Shown one piece after another: positions 52,797 to 61,263 of a stretch of DNA of 64,000 nucleotides. Below the pieces are notes generated by a model. It was not told where the DNA came from, did no database searches, and worked only from the letters and a program-made list of their open reading frames with translations. Made by a program: the position numbers and the translations under genes. The DNA comes from VRUE01 sp963730315. GTDB taxonomy: Bacteria; Actinomycetota; Thermoleophilia; Solirubrobacterales; 70-9. How positions within the stretch are numbered: position 1 is the stretch's first letter; every line of letters starts with the position of its first letter. The DNA is taken from positions 1 through 64,000 of the forward strand of contig CAVSRD010000009.1 in assembly GCA_963730315.1 (NCBI GenBank), read 5' to 3'.

Positions 52797-54023
52797 TTGT
52801 TCCACGTCGACACCGAGTCCTTCTTCGTGATCGTGCTCTCGGCCGCCGTCGCCGCGGCCACCGTGGCCTACGTGCCGGGCCGCTTCGTGCCGCCGGTGGT
52901 CGTGGTCGAGCTCGGGCTGGGCATCCTGGTCGGTCCGCAGGTCTTCGACATCGCCAGCGTCGACAGCTTCATCGAATTCTTCTCCAACCTCGGCCTGGGA
53001 ATGCTCTTCTTCTTTGCCGGCTACGAGATCGACTTCGACCGGATTCGCGGCAAGCCGCTGCGGCTCGGGGCTTGGGGATGGGGGCTCTCGATCGTCCTCG
53101 CCCACGTCTTCGGCGCGGTGCTCGAGGCGACCGGGCTCATCCTGTCCGCCCTCTACGTCAGCACCGCTATCGCGACCACGGCGATCGGCACGTTGATCCC
53201 GATCCTGCGCGACAGCGGAGAGCTGCGGACTCGCTTCGGCACCTACCTGCTGGCCGCCGGGGGGATCGGCGAGTTCGGGCCGATCCTGCTCGTCACCCTC
53301 TTCCTCTCGACCGAGAAACCGCTGCACGAGGCGAGCATTTTGATCGCTTTCGTGATCCTGGCGGTGGCCCTGGCGCTGATCTCGATGCGGCTCGCCTGGC
53401 GCGGCTGGGATGCGCTGGAGCGCACCTTCGAGGCGAGCAGCCAGCTGGCCGTCCGGGTCACCGTGGTGCTGATCTTCGGCCTGGTCCTGCTGGCCGGCAA
53501 GCTCGGGCTCGACGTGCTGCTCGGCGGCTTCGTCGCCGGGATGATCGTCCGCCTCTCGCTGAAGGGCCACGAGCTGCAGGTGTTCGAGTCGAAGCTGACC
53601 GCAGTCGGCTTCGGCTTCTTCGTCCCCTTCTTCTTCATCACCAGCGGCATCGACCTCGACGTCCAGGCGCTGGGCTCGGCCGAAGCCCTGCTCAAGCTGG
53701 CGCTGTTCCTCGGCCTCTTCCTGGTGGTCCGCGGCGCCCCCGCGCTGTTGCTCTATCGGGGCGTCCTCCGCGCCGGCCAGCGGACCGCGCTCGCCTTCTA
53801 CTCGGCGACCGAGCTGCCGCTGGTGGTCGCGATCTCGACGATCGCCCTCGACGCCGGCAAGATGAGCAGCTCGACCGCTGCTGGCCTGGTCGGCGCCGCG
53901 ATGCTCTCGACGATGATCTACCCCCTGGTCGGGCTCCTCCTGCAGAAACGGGCCGTGCAAGAAGGCCAGACGGGACCGCCGGGCGACGACCGCCTCCAGT
54001 CCGCCGGGCAGGGCAGCGCCTAG
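52797..54023 (+). CDS. Monovalent cation:proton antiporter (CPA2/KefB type)
   Basis: 408 residues and about 12 helices. Segments VVVVELGLGILVGPQVF, LGMLFFFAGYEIDFDRIRG, TAIATTAIGTLIPIL and GFGFFVPFFFITSGIDLDV match KefB/CPA2 proton antiporters for K+ or Na+. There is no C-terminal RCK/TrkA-N domain. The start is TTG with no ribosome-binding site but with a well-placed -10 box. A start further inside is possible. tRNA-Val follows 46 bp downstream. Confidence 0.88.
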   Translation: MFHVDTESFFVIVLSAAVAAATVAYVPGRFVPPVVVVELGLGILVGPQVFDIASVDSFIEFFSNLGLGMLFFFAGYEIDFDRIRGKPLRLGAWGWGLSIVLAHVFGAVLEATGLILSALYVSTAIATTAIGTLIPILRDSGELRTRFGTYLLAAGGIGEFGPILLVTLFLSTEKPLHEASILIAFVILAVALALISMRLAWRGWDALERTFEASSQLAVRVTVVLIFGLVLLAGKLGLDVLLGGFVAGMIVRLSLKGHELQVFESKLTAVGFGFFVPFFFITSGIDLDVQALGSAEALLKLALFLGLFLVVRGAPALLLYRGVLRAGQRTALAFYSATELPLVVAISTIALDAGKMSSSTAAGLVGAAMLSTMIYPLVGLLLQKRAVQEGQTGPPGDDRLQSAGQGSA

Positions 54024-54069
54024 CACCCTCCCACCGCCCCGGACCCGTCGTATGATCGGAGGCTCTCCC

Positions 54070-54141
54070 GGGCGCGTAGCTCAGTGGGAGAGCGCTCCCC
54101 TCACACGGGAGAGGTCGCTGGTTCGAGCCCAGCCGCGCCCA
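54070..54141 (+). tRNA. tRNA-Val (CAC)
   Basis: 72 nt without encoded CCA. Acceptor GGGCGCG pairs with CGCGCCC, D-arm GCTC...GAGC, anticodon stem CTCCC/GGGAG with loop CTCACAC (anticodon CAC), T-arm GCTGG-TTCGAGC-CCAGC, discriminator A. All stems are perfect. Its 3' half is duplicated at 55309-55353. Confidence 0.95.
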
Positions 54142-54213
54142 TCGCCACAGCCCGCTTTGCGGAGCGTCTGCTCGGTCGAGCACGGCGGCGCGGCCGGCCC
54201 GGCGCTCGGCAGG

Positions 54214-54510
54214 CTACGCGGCGGGGCAGGCGGGCGTGTCGAAACCGCCGTCGCCGATCTGCAGGGGGGAGCTGCCGACATCGCGCGGGATCAGGCCCGA
54301 GATCGGTCCGCCGTTCTCGGCTGTGGCCGGCGTCATGTCCGTGCGGTTGGCGCCGTCTTCCTCGACGCCGACGCAACGCAGCGGCGTTATGCCATGCACA
54401 TGGGCCGTGGCCGCGCTTGCGGGCACCAACGCCACCCCGATTGCGATCGCCAGCGCCGCGAACAGCGACCCGGCGCGCTTGCGCAGGCTGTTCCAGTTCT
54501 CCACTCTCAT
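54214..54510 (-). CDS. Small secreted protein, function unknown
   Basis: 98 residues with a strong GGAGG eight bases before the ATG. An N-terminal signal peptide (basic RKR, hydrophobic core GSLFAALAIAIGVALV, cleavage near ASAATA) is followed by a 60-residue mature part rich in Gly/Pro/Asp with two cysteines (LRCVGVEE and TPACPAA), which could form a disulfide. No family is recognised. A perfect TGTCCGGACA palindrome (54526-54535) sits in its promoter region. It lies within the tRNA-flanked segment. Confidence 0.65.
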   Translation of the reverse strand: MRVENWNSLRKRAGSLFAALAIAIGVALVPASAATAHVHGITPLRCVGVEEDGANRTDMTPATAENGGPISGLIPRDVGSSPLQIGDGGFDTPACPAA

Positions 54511-54664
54511 CGACCTCCTCCGATTTGTCCGGACAGGGGCATCCCTACTCGTGTCATACGGCCCGGCGGTCTCAAAGGGTTCAGCGGTGCGTCGCGCGCC
54601 AGGGCGAGTCACGGATCCCCGGGCGCGGATACCCAGGCCGATGCGTCGCCGAATACCGCACGGC

Positions 54665-55130
54665 CTAGCGAGCTTTCTTTCGCTGCGCCCCTTTTCTTGA
54701 CGCGCAGCCACACGTGCACCTTGGATCCCGCAGGGCGATCGTGCGTGGCCGCGGACGCTGCTTGATCACTCTCGCCTTGCGCGGCGCCCCTTTTCTGTGC
54801 TTGCGGATCACCTTGCCGATGCGGCAGTGCCCCTTGCGCAGCGCCCGCTTGGCGGGCCGCAGCCTCCGGCGCTTCAGTTTCGGCACCACGCAGACGGGTT
54901 TCGCCACCAGCGGCGGCGGAGCGAGGAAGGTGAACACGTCGGCCGAGCCGGTCGCGCTCTTGCCGGCCACGGTGGTGACCGTGACGTCGACCGCGCCCGG
55001 CGTGGCGGCCGGGGACTTGGCGACGATCTTCGATTCCGAATCGACGCTGTAGCTGGCGGCCGGGTTCCCGCCGAAGTCGACCGCCGAGACGCTGGCGAAA
55101 TCGCTGCCGGAGATCGTGACCGAGGTGCCG
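54665..55130 (-). pseudogene. C-terminal fragment of an IPT/TIG-domain surface protein
   Basis: From the stop at 54665 the frame reads an IPT/TIG domain (GTSVTISGSDFASVSAVDFGGNPAAS..., ending VDVTVTTVAGKSATGSADVFTF) and a highly basic Lys/Arg tail of about 80 residues with CTCGCASRK. No ATG, GTG or TTG precedes the domain before the stop near 55311, so the 5' end is missing. The break falls near 55120. It is the 3' end of a truncated exported protein, cut by the event that left the tRNA repeat. Confidence 0.6.
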
Positions 55131-55308
55131 TCTTGCCAGAAGGACCTCGGGGCGTTCTCCCGGGAACCCGAGGGCAGTTCTATGGAAGCGCGCTGGAAGC
55201 GACAGGAGGCAGCAGCCCGGCAGCAGACGGGGACCCCGCCGAGGCGGAAACGGCGGATTTGCAGGAGCAGCGAGAGCGACCGCAGCAGACGGCAACAGGT
55301 TGGCCCAA

Positions 55309-55353
55309 CTCACACGGGAGAGGTCGCTGGTTCGAGCCCAGCCGCGCCCATCG
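55309..55353 (+). repeat. Duplicated 3' half of tRNA-Val (att-like site)
   Basis: Exact 45-bp copy of 54100-54144. It lacks the acceptor 5' strand and D-arm and cannot encode a functional tRNA. Confidence 0.9.
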
Positions 55354-55380
55354 GACTTCGATTGGGCGGCCGATCGCCGC

Positions 55381-55728
55381 TCAGCCCGACAGCTCCCGAA
55401 TGTGACGGTCGACGTGCTCGGCGATCGTTTCCCGGACCCATTGCTGGGTCGCCTGGTCGGCCATCCGGTAGCGACCGAGGAGCATTTTCTGGTCGGTCAG
55501 CGGGAGGCCGGCGATCTCCCAGCGAACGGCGAGGCGCTCGAAGAGCAGCTCGGCGCGGCGGCGCCAGGCGTCGTCACGGGAAGTCGCTGCGGTCGCCGGC
55601 CCGGCTTCGATCTTGGCGATCGTGCCGGGGCTGAGCGACTCGCGCAGGGTCAGGGTGTTGCCCTCCCGGTCCGTGTAGTCGACGGTCGGGGCCTTCTGCC
55701 TCGGCCGTCGCTTTTTTCTCTTCGCCAC
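55381..55728 (-). CDS. Hypothetical protein with basic N-terminus
   Basis: 115 residues from a GTG at 55728. A very basic start (KRKKRRPRQKAP) precedes DYTDREGNTLTLRESLSPGTIAKIEAGP and a helical C-terminus containing WEIAGLPLTDQKMLLGRYRMAD. The composition and the motif look like a conserved small cytoplasmic protein, possibly nucleic-acid-binding, but I cannot assign it. It is 23 bp downstream of arfB on the same strand, and its end is 27 bp from the duplicated tRNA fragment. Confidence 0.6.
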   Translation of the reverse strand: MAKRKKRRPRQKAPTVDYTDREGNTLTLRESLSPGTIAKIEAGPATAATSRDDAWRRRAELLFERLAVRWEIAGLPLTDQKMLLGRYRMADQATQQWVRETIAEHVDRHIRELSG

Positions 55729-55751
55729 CGGTCCGAGCCTGCCAGCCGCGG

Positions 55752-56168
55752 TCAGCCGTCGTCTGCCGCCGGGCGGCGGCGCGCCCGCTTGCGCTCGCCG
55801 GTGCGGCGCTTCTGCTCGAGCCGTCGCTGCCGCGCGGCGCGGCCCGGCTTGGTCGGGCGGCGCCGGCGCGGCGTTCGCAGCCCCGCGGCGATCTTCTCGG
55901 CCAACCGCTGCAGGGCCAGCTCGCGGTTGCGCGCCTGGCCTCGCGCCTCCTGGGCTACCGCGGTCAGGGTGGGGCCGACCCGTTCGGTCAGCCGCGCCCG
56001 CTGGGCCTCGTCGAGGGTCGGCGACGCCGCGACGTCGAACACCGCCTGGACCCGCGAAGCGGTCACGTTCGCGTGCTGCCCTCCCGGGCCGGAGGAGCGG
56101 CTGGTGCGCAGTTCGATCTCGGCCAGCGGTATCGAGAGCCGATCGTCGATCCGCAGCAGGTCGCCCAT
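55752..56168 (-). CDS. arfB: Alternative ribosome-rescue factor ArfB / class I release-factor-like
   Basis: 138 residues, the size of YaeJ/ArfB. The peptidyl-hydrolase loop GPGGQHAN (GGQ at 29-31) lies in the N-terminal domain, and the C-terminal tail is strongly basic (RRRRPTKPGRAARQRRLEQKRR), as needed to enter an empty mRNA channel. It rescues ribosomes stalled on truncated mRNAs. It is downstream of the patatin gene and upstream of the hypothetical gene. Confidence 0.93.
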   Translation of the reverse strand: MGDLLRIDDRLSIPLAEIELRTSRSSGPGGQHANVTASRVQAVFDVAASPTLDEAQRARLTERVGPTLTAVAQEARGQARNRELALQRLAEKIAAGLRTPRRRRPTKPGRAARQRRLEQKRRTGERKRARRRPAADDG

Positions 56169-56178
56169 CGGGCAAGGA

Positions 56179-58518
56179 TTACATCGCCTCGACCGCTCTG
56201 CTCCCGGCCCGCTCGCCCAGCACCCGGTAGGCCTCGAACTTCTGGTCCGTGTAGAGCTGGTCGATCGTCGGGTTGTGCGGGAAGCGCGGGTCGACCCTAT
56301 GGTGGGCCTCGACGTCCCAGGGCACGCCGTCGGTGAGCGAGTTGCGCACGTAGACCAGCCGGCCTTGGGTCCCGTCCCGGTAGCCGATCGCACCGGTGAC
56401 GACGTCGCGCGCGGCGGCCCCCGTCTCCTCGTCGGGCGCCAGCTCCGCCGGGTCGGAGTCGAACTCGATCTCCACCCCCAGCTCGCTGCGCGCCAGCGAG
56501 ATCGCGTCGCCGAGCGCGTCGAATTCGGCCCTGCCCTCGCCCACCCCGCTCGCGTCGAAGCAGTAGATCTCGGTGCAACCACGCCGCAGCAGCTCGACCA
56601 GGCCGAGATTCTCGTAGTGCCCGCCATCGGTCACGTAGAGATACCTGCTCTGGACCCGGTTGCGACCGAACAGCTCGCAGAGCAGGTACCAGGGACGCGG
56701 CCGTCCGTACCTCCTCGGCAGGCTCTTCCCGTTCCCCTCGGCGGCCACCCAGCGGGGGTTCGGCACCCACACACCCAGCCGCAGGTTGGCGAGCGCCATC
56801 AGAAAGGTGAGCGGGCGAGGCGTCAGCTTGCCCATCGAGGGCGAGACCGCCGCGCCGGACATCGCGACCGCCGCCGGCAGCGTGAGGTCCCGCTTGCGGC
56901 GCCGAGATAGGCGCTTCGCGAGGGTGGAGGCGCCGTCCGGATCGAGATCTTCGAAGGCGCCCTCCATTTCCTTCGTCGGCACCGCGCCGACCAGCGGCCC
57001 GCCGACCGTGTGGGCGCTGAAGGTGAAGCTCGTCACCGGCCGCCCCGGCGGCGTCGCGCCGGGATCGGTGACGTTCGCCGCGGCACAGACGAGCAGGGTC
57101 GGCCACTCGCGGCCGCGGTCCTCCTCCTCGTCGCGCTTCTCGGAGAGCGCCGTGTCGGAGAGGGCGACCAGGTCGTCGTAGGCCCTCTCGACCGCGAGAC
57201 CCGGTCCGTCGTCCAGCACCTCGACCCGTTCCCTCTCCTCGGGCGTCAGCTCGCCGGCGTGCGCCCGCTTCAGCGAGAAGGCGCTGCTCAGCCGGCGCTT
57301 GTAATAGGGGTGCAGCGACCAGGTGGTCAGGTCGAGCAGCGGGTAGAGCGCGGCGAAGAGGAGCAGCAAACCGGCGCCGACCGCCGCGACTCCCAGGTCG
57401 ATGCTGCCGTCCCGGTCGACGCGCGCCATCCCCTCGCCCAGGGCGAGCGCCACGATGAGCAGGATCAGCAGCGGCCCGACCAGGCCGCCGGCCGTGTAGA
57501 CCACGGCCTTCCGAGCGGTCGATCCGAGCTTGCCGAGTACCTTCCGGGCGCCTTCCTGCACCCCCTTCGAGCTGAGCAGGTGCCCAAGCTGAGCCGCCAC
57601 CCCGGCGAGCAGCGCGAGGAAGCCGGCGCCCACCACGCCGGCGGCGGCGCCGACGGTCGGTTCCACGTCGCTCTCCCCCATCGCCGTCGTCGCGGTGTTG
57701 CTCCCGTCGCCCAGTTCGGCCAGCCAGTCGACCAGGTAGGGCAGCGCGATCAGGATCAGAGCCAGCACCGCCGCGACCACCAGCAGCCGTGCCGCCCAGA
57801 TCGCGAAGAAGCGCTCCCAGCGATCGGCGCGCCAGCGGAACAGCAGCGTCGCCACCCCGGACAGGCCGGCTGCGGCCAGCGCTCCGGCCGGGACCAGCCA
57901 GAATCCCAGCGGCAGCTCCGCCGCGCAGGCGCTTCCGGCGCAGGACCCGGCCAGGCCCTGCACGAACGGCGCGTAGAGGAAGCCGGTCAGCAGCAGGGTG
58001 AGGCCGATCAGCGGCAGCGAGATGAACAGCAGGTTGAGCAGCATCCCGAGCACGATCCGCCAGGCCAGATAGAGCTTGTCGGTGAAGGTCGGCGCCAGGT
58101 AGGAGGAGCGGTTGCGCAGGTACTGCTCCTCCGGCGAGCCGGGAGCGAATGGCGGGCGAACCTCCGGGTCGCCGGCGGGCACCTCTCGGGCGACGGTGGA
58201 GATGGCCGCCGCGAGGTAGGAGCCGCCGGACACCGCGGCCAGGTACCGGGCGCGCTTCAGCTCGCCCTCGCGCTGTAGGGCCTGCAGCGCCCCGAGCGAG
58301 AACGCAGCCGAGCGAATGCCGCCGCCGGAGCAGCAGATCCCCGCCTTGCGCGGCTCCGGGTCCTCGACCGGGCCGAGATGGGACGGGACCGCCTCCGGGC
58401 GGGCCCCGTTGAAGAGCCAGCGCCGAAACCGCCTCGGCGGCGCGACCGCCGCGCGCCAGCGGGAACCCGCCGGAACCCGCCCTCGCAGCCCGCCGTCGTC
58501 GGCTGGCTTCCGCGCCAT
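56179..58518 (-). CDS. Patatin-like phospholipase with membrane domain
   Basis: 779 residues. Oxyanion motif GGGIRSAAFSLGALQAL (65-81), nucleophile Ser97 in AVSGGSYL, and the catalytic-Asp region VTDGGHYENLGLVELLRRG near residue 625 establish a Ser-Asp lipase dyad. Four to six hydrophobic helices (about 150-390) are inserted between nucleophile and Asp, an unusual split by membrane spans. It may be a membrane lipid hydrolase. A TAGGTT box (58525-58530) ends 6 nt before its ATG. Confidence 0.87.
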   Translation of the reverse strand: MARKPADDGGLRGRVPAGSRWRAAVAPPRRFRRWLFNGARPEAVPSHLGPVEDPEPRKAGICCSGGGIRSAAFSLGALQALQREGELKRARYLAAVSGGSYLAAAISTVAREVPAGDPEVRPPFAPGSPEEQYLRNRSSYLAPTFTDKLYLAWRIVLGMLLNLLFISLPLIGLTLLLTGFLYAPFVQGLAGSCAGSACAAELPLGFWLVPAGALAAAGLSGVATLLFRWRADRWERFFAIWAARLLVVAAVLALILIALPYLVDWLAELGDGSNTATTAMGESDVEPTVGAAAGVVGAGFLALLAGVAAQLGHLLSSKGVQEGARKVLGKLGSTARKAVVYTAGGLVGPLLILLIVALALGEGMARVDRDGSIDLGVAAVGAGLLLLFAALYPLLDLTTWSLHPYYKRRLSSAFSLKRAHAGELTPEERERVEVLDDGPGLAVERAYDDLVALSDTALSEKRDEEEDRGREWPTLLVCAAANVTDPGATPPGRPVTSFTFSAHTVGGPLVGAVPTKEMEGAFEDLDPDGASTLAKRLSRRRKRDLTLPAAVAMSGAAVSPSMGKLTPRPLTFLMALANLRLGVWVPNPRWVAAEGNGKSLPRRYGRPRPWYLLCELFGRNRVQSRYLYVTDGGHYENLGLVELLRRGCTEIYCFDASGVGEGRAEFDALGDAISLARSELGVEIEFDSDPAELAPDEETGAAARDVVTGAIGYRDGTQGRLVYVRNSLTDGVPWDVEAHHRVDPRFPHNPTIDQLYTDQKFEAYRVLGERAGSRAVEAM

Positions 58519-58524
58519 GCGGCA

Positions 58525-58530
58525 AACCTA
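58525..58530 (-). promoter_or_regulatory. -10 box of the patatin gene, leaderless
   Basis: TAGGTT on the minus strand, 6 nt before the ATG at 58518. Confidence 0.4.
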
Positions 58531-58559
58531 ACCGATCCGGTAAGGAGCCTTCAATCCGA

Positions 58560-58838
58560 TCAGGAAAGCGCGTCGATCTTCGTCGCCAGCTCGAAGTCCG
58601 ACGCGGTGACGCCGCCATCGGCGTGGCTGGAGATCGAGACCGTCACCTCGTCCCAGGAGATCGAGAGATCGGGATGGTGGTTCATCTCCTCTGCCGGCCC
58701 GGCGACGCTGTTGACGAAGTTCACCGAGCCGACGAAATCGCCGCGTTTGAAGGTCTTCTGGATCGCATTGGACACGCGCGACCAGCCGGGATGCTCGCTG
58801 AGCCTGGCGTCGATTTCGGATTCGCTCAAGGGAGCCAT
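58560..58838 (-). CDS. Pterin-4a-carbinolamine dehydratase
   Basis: 92 residues, standard for PCD/DCoH. The signature EEMNHHPDLSISWDEVTVSISSH, with the active-site HH pair, and the N-terminal WSRVSNAIQKTFKRGDF are present. It recycles oxidised pterin for aromatic-amino-acid hydroxylases, and in some bacteria substitutes in other pterin roles. No hydroxylase is nearby. It is the last gene of the minus-strand run starting at the GntR/MlaE genes but 82 bp away. Confidence 0.9.
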   Translation of the reverse strand: MAPLSESEIDARLSEHPGWSRVSNAIQKTFKRGDFVGSVNFVNSVAGPAEEMNHHPDLSISWDEVTVSISSHADGGVTASDFELATKIDALS

Positions 58839-58920
58839 TCTTCTCTATGGTGCCACAAGCTTTCGTACCGAAAGGCGACCAATCGGGGGTTCCGGTGGTT
58901 TGAAGCCTTCGCCCCGTCGC

Positions 58921-59718
58921 TCAACCCCCGATCGGCGCACGCGGGTTGGGTCCCCAGAAGATCAGGCTGCCGAGCATGCCGATCACGTGAACGAGAATGA
59001 TGTTGACGACCATCGACTGCGCCGTCGCCGTGCCCACCCCGACCGGCCCGCCGCTCGCCGTGTAGCCGTAGTAGCAGCCGACGAGCACGATCGCGGTAGC
59101 CATCGTCATCGCCTTGATCGCGCTGAAGGCCAGGTCGACCGGGTCCTGGAACATCCAGAAGATCAGCAGGTAGCCGCCCGAGGAGACGTCGCCGACCTGC
59201 TGGACCACGGCCAGGTAGCTGGCCAGGTAGGAGACGCCGATCGCAACCAGATAGATGAAGGGCAGGGCGATCCAGGCGGCGAGCAGCCGCGTCGCGGCGA
59301 GGAAGCTGAGCGGCTGGATGCCCATCACCTCGAGCGCGTCGATCTCGTCGGAGATCCGCATCGCGCCGAGCTCGGCGACGATCCCGGTTCCGACCTTGGC
59401 CGAGAGGATGTAGCCGAAGGCGTACGGCAGCCCCTCGCGCAGATCGCAGTAGGCCGAGAACAGGCCGGCCAGGGCCGGAGCACCCTGGGAGCGGACGAAA
59501 TACGCGCCGATCACCCCGCAGTTGAGGCCGAGGATGAAGACGAAGGCCCAGATGATCAGCGCCGAGCCGAGGATCAGGATGCCCGCCTGCCTCACCGTCT
59601 CGCCGACGAACTTGAAAACGCGCCCCGAGTAGACGACCCCGGCGACGCGGGTGCCGAAGCGGACGATCTCGCCGAAGGCGTCGAACCAGCCGCGCGGGAC
59701 GTCCAGCCAGCCGGTCAT
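58921..59718 (-). CDS. MlaE/YrbE-family permease, second of a pair
   Basis: 265 residues. Six hydrophobic helices and the conserved EIDALEVMGIQPLSFLAATRLLAAWIALPFIY block identify the MlaE/YrbE permease that, in mycobacterial Mce and proteobacterial Mla systems, moves lipids. Actinobacterial systems use two such subunits in tandem; this is the YrbEB-like partner. It follows the first permease at 13 bp. No mce gene follows. Confidence 0.9.
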   Translation of the reverse strand: MTGWLDVPRGWFDAFGEIVRFGTRVAGVVYSGRVFKFVGETVRQAGILILGSALIIWAFVFILGLNCGVIGAYFVRSQGAPALAGLFSAYCDLREGLPYAFGYILSAKVGTGIVAELGAMRISDEIDALEVMGIQPLSFLAATRLLAAWIALPFIYLVAIGVSYLASYLAVVQQVGDVSSGGYLLIFWMFQDPVDLAFSAIKAMTMATAIVLVGCYYGYTASGGPVGVGTATAQSMVVNIILVHVIGMLGSLIFWGPNPRAPIGG

Positions 59719-59731
59719 CGCCGCCCCACCC

Positions 59732-60538
59732 TCAACGGATCGACTGCAGTTCGGGATTCGTCGCGAGCAGGACCGTCTGGAACACGTAGAGGAAGGCGAA
59801 GACGCCCATGAACGAGATCACCACCGCCTGGTTGACCGCGCGCCCGACGCCCTCCGCCCCGCCGGAGGCGGTCATCCCTTTGAAGCAGCAGACGACGGCG
59901 ATGATCCCCCCGAACATCGAGCACATCAGCACCGATCCCCAGATGTCGGTGATCGAGGCGTTGGCGAAGAGGGTCGCGAAGAAGCCGCCCAGCGACTGGC
60001 GGTAGATCAGCTCGGCGGCAATCCCCGCGGTGAGGCCGAAGACGATCGCGAAGACGTCGAGCAGCGCCGTGATCACGATCAGCGCCAGGAAGCGGGGCAC
60101 CACCAGGTTCTTGATCGGGTCAACGCCGAGCACCTGGAGGGCGTCGAGCTCCTCGCGAATCTTGCGGGCACCGAGGTCGGCGGTGATCGCCGTGCCGGCG
60201 ACGCCGCCGACCACCACCGCGGTGACGACCGGTCCGATGAAGCGGACCGCGGTGACCACGAAGAAGCCGCCGAGCCGATCGAGGCCGCCGAACAGGTTGA
60301 GAATGCCCGCCGCCTGGAGCCCCGGCGCGCCGAGGCAGAGGGCGAAGGTCGAGATCGAGGCCGGGAACCAGGAGAGCTTGAGGACGAAGAGGAACTGGCC
60401 GACCAGCTCCTCGCCGTAGGGATAGGGCGGCCGGACAGCGGAGACGATCGTCCGAGCGGTGAGGATCACCATCTCCCCGGTCAGCTCGAAGCCGGACCGC
60501 AAGGGGAGGACGACTCGCTCTACGACCTGCGCCGCCAC
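59732..60538 (-). CDS. MlaE/YrbE-family permease, first of a pair
   Basis: 268 residues from a GTG inside the end of the GntR gene (19-bp overlap). The conserved KIREELDALQVLGVDPIKNLVVPRFLALIVITAL motif (permease signature) is present. With the next gene it forms a YrbEA/YrbEB pair. The ATPase (MlaF-like) and MCE-domain proteins are absent from the window, so they must be encoded elsewhere if this transporter works. Confidence 0.9.
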   Translation of the reverse strand: MAAQVVERVVLPLRSGFELTGEMVILTARTIVSAVRPPYPYGEELVGQFLFVLKLSWFPASISTFALCLGAPGLQAAGILNLFGGLDRLGGFFVVTAVRFIGPVVTAVVVGGVAGTAITADLGARKIREELDALQVLGVDPIKNLVVPRFLALIVITALLDVFAIVFGLTAGIAAELIYRQSLGGFFATLFANASITDIWGSVLMCSMFGGIIAVVCCFKGMTASGGAEGVGRAVNQAVVISFMGVFAFLYVFQTVLLATNPELQSIR

Positions 60539-61254
60539 CAGCTCATCGCCCGCTCGAGGGGACTGGCCTCCAGCGCCCGCTCCCGTCCCTTCTCGCGGGC
60601 ACGCCGCTCAGCCGCCCGCTGGACCTCCGAGAGCTGGGCGATCAGCGTGTCGCGTGTCTGCTCCAGCTCCTCGACCCCGGCGACGTGAGCCAGGGCGCGG
60701 CGCGGCGCGGTCGGCGGGCCGCCGGGCACCGGCGGGTAGGTCGCCAGCTCCGCCTCGAGTCGGGCGATCTGGCGTCGCAGCTCGTGCCGGACCTCGATCG
60801 CCTCGCTCTCCTCCGCCACATCCGGCAGCTGATCCGCCAACTCCCCCTCGGGGCCCTCGAGCGCCCCCGGCATGCTCGCGCAGGCGGACGCGACGATCGC
60901 CAGGTCGCGGGGGCTGAGCCCCGCCTCGCTGGCCCGCCGCAGCGCGTCGGTGGCGATCTCCTCGAGCTGCGGCGCCGCCGCGATCCCGGTGGCGACAAAG
61001 GTGCCCTGGCCCTGGCGGCTGACCACCAGGCCCTCCTCCTCCAGCCCCGCGTAGACGGCGCGAACCGTGTTGACGTTGACCCCGGCCCACCCGGAGAGGC
61101 GGCGGAAGCTCGGCAGCCGCTCGCCGGCGCCGAGCCGGCCGCTGGCGATCAGCGCCCGCAGCCGCCAGGTCAGCTGCAGGCCGACCGGCAGCTCGTCGCC
61201 GGGGTCGGTGGCGAATGGATTTGCCGCCTGGTCGTGCCGAACCTGCTGTGCCAC
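60520..61254 (-). CDS. GntR-family regulator with coiled-coil C-terminus
   Basis: 244 residues. N-terminal GntR winged helix (LTWRLRALIASGRLGAGERLPSFRRLSGWAGVNVNTVRAVYAGLEEEGLVVSRQGQGTFV, residues about 26-88). The rest is helical, with a long predicted coiled coil (about 155-235), and does not look like the usual FadR or UTRA effector domain. It overlaps the first MlaE gene, so it is likely a local regulator of those transporters. TATTGT (61264-61269) ends 9 nt before its GTG. Confidence 0.88.
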   Translation of the reverse strand: MAQQVRHDQAANPFATDPGDELPVGLQLTWRLRALIASGRLGAGERLPSFRRLSGWAGVNVNTVRAVYAGLEEEGLVVSRQGQGTFVATGIAAAPQLEEIATDALRRASEAGLSPRDLAIVASACASMPGALEGPEGELADQLPDVAEESEAIEVRHELRRQIARLEAELATYPPVPGGPPTAPRRALAHVAGVEELEQTRDTLIAQLSEVQRAAERRAREKGRERALEASPLERAMSWWRRRS

Positions 61255-61263
61255 TTTACAGGC

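Larger units (their letters stand above)
54100..55353. mobile_element. Remnant of an element integrated at tRNA-Val
   Basis: A 45-bp exact direct repeat (54100-54144 and 55309-55353) spans the anticodon loop to just past the tRNA 3' end, the classic attachment-core footprint of tyrosine-recombinase elements. The 1.2 kb between holds one small secreted-protein gene and one 5'-truncated gene. No integrase is present, so this is a decayed island or a deletion scar. Confidence 0.7.

Noticed and set aside
55309..55353. A second tRNA-Val gene
   Set aside because: Only the 3' half is present; the acceptor 5' strand and D-arm are missing, so it cannot fold as a tRNA.
55116..55634. Plus-strand frame containing THTGEVAGSSPAAPI
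   Set aside because: That peptide is the well-known read-through of a tRNA 3' half, not a protein.
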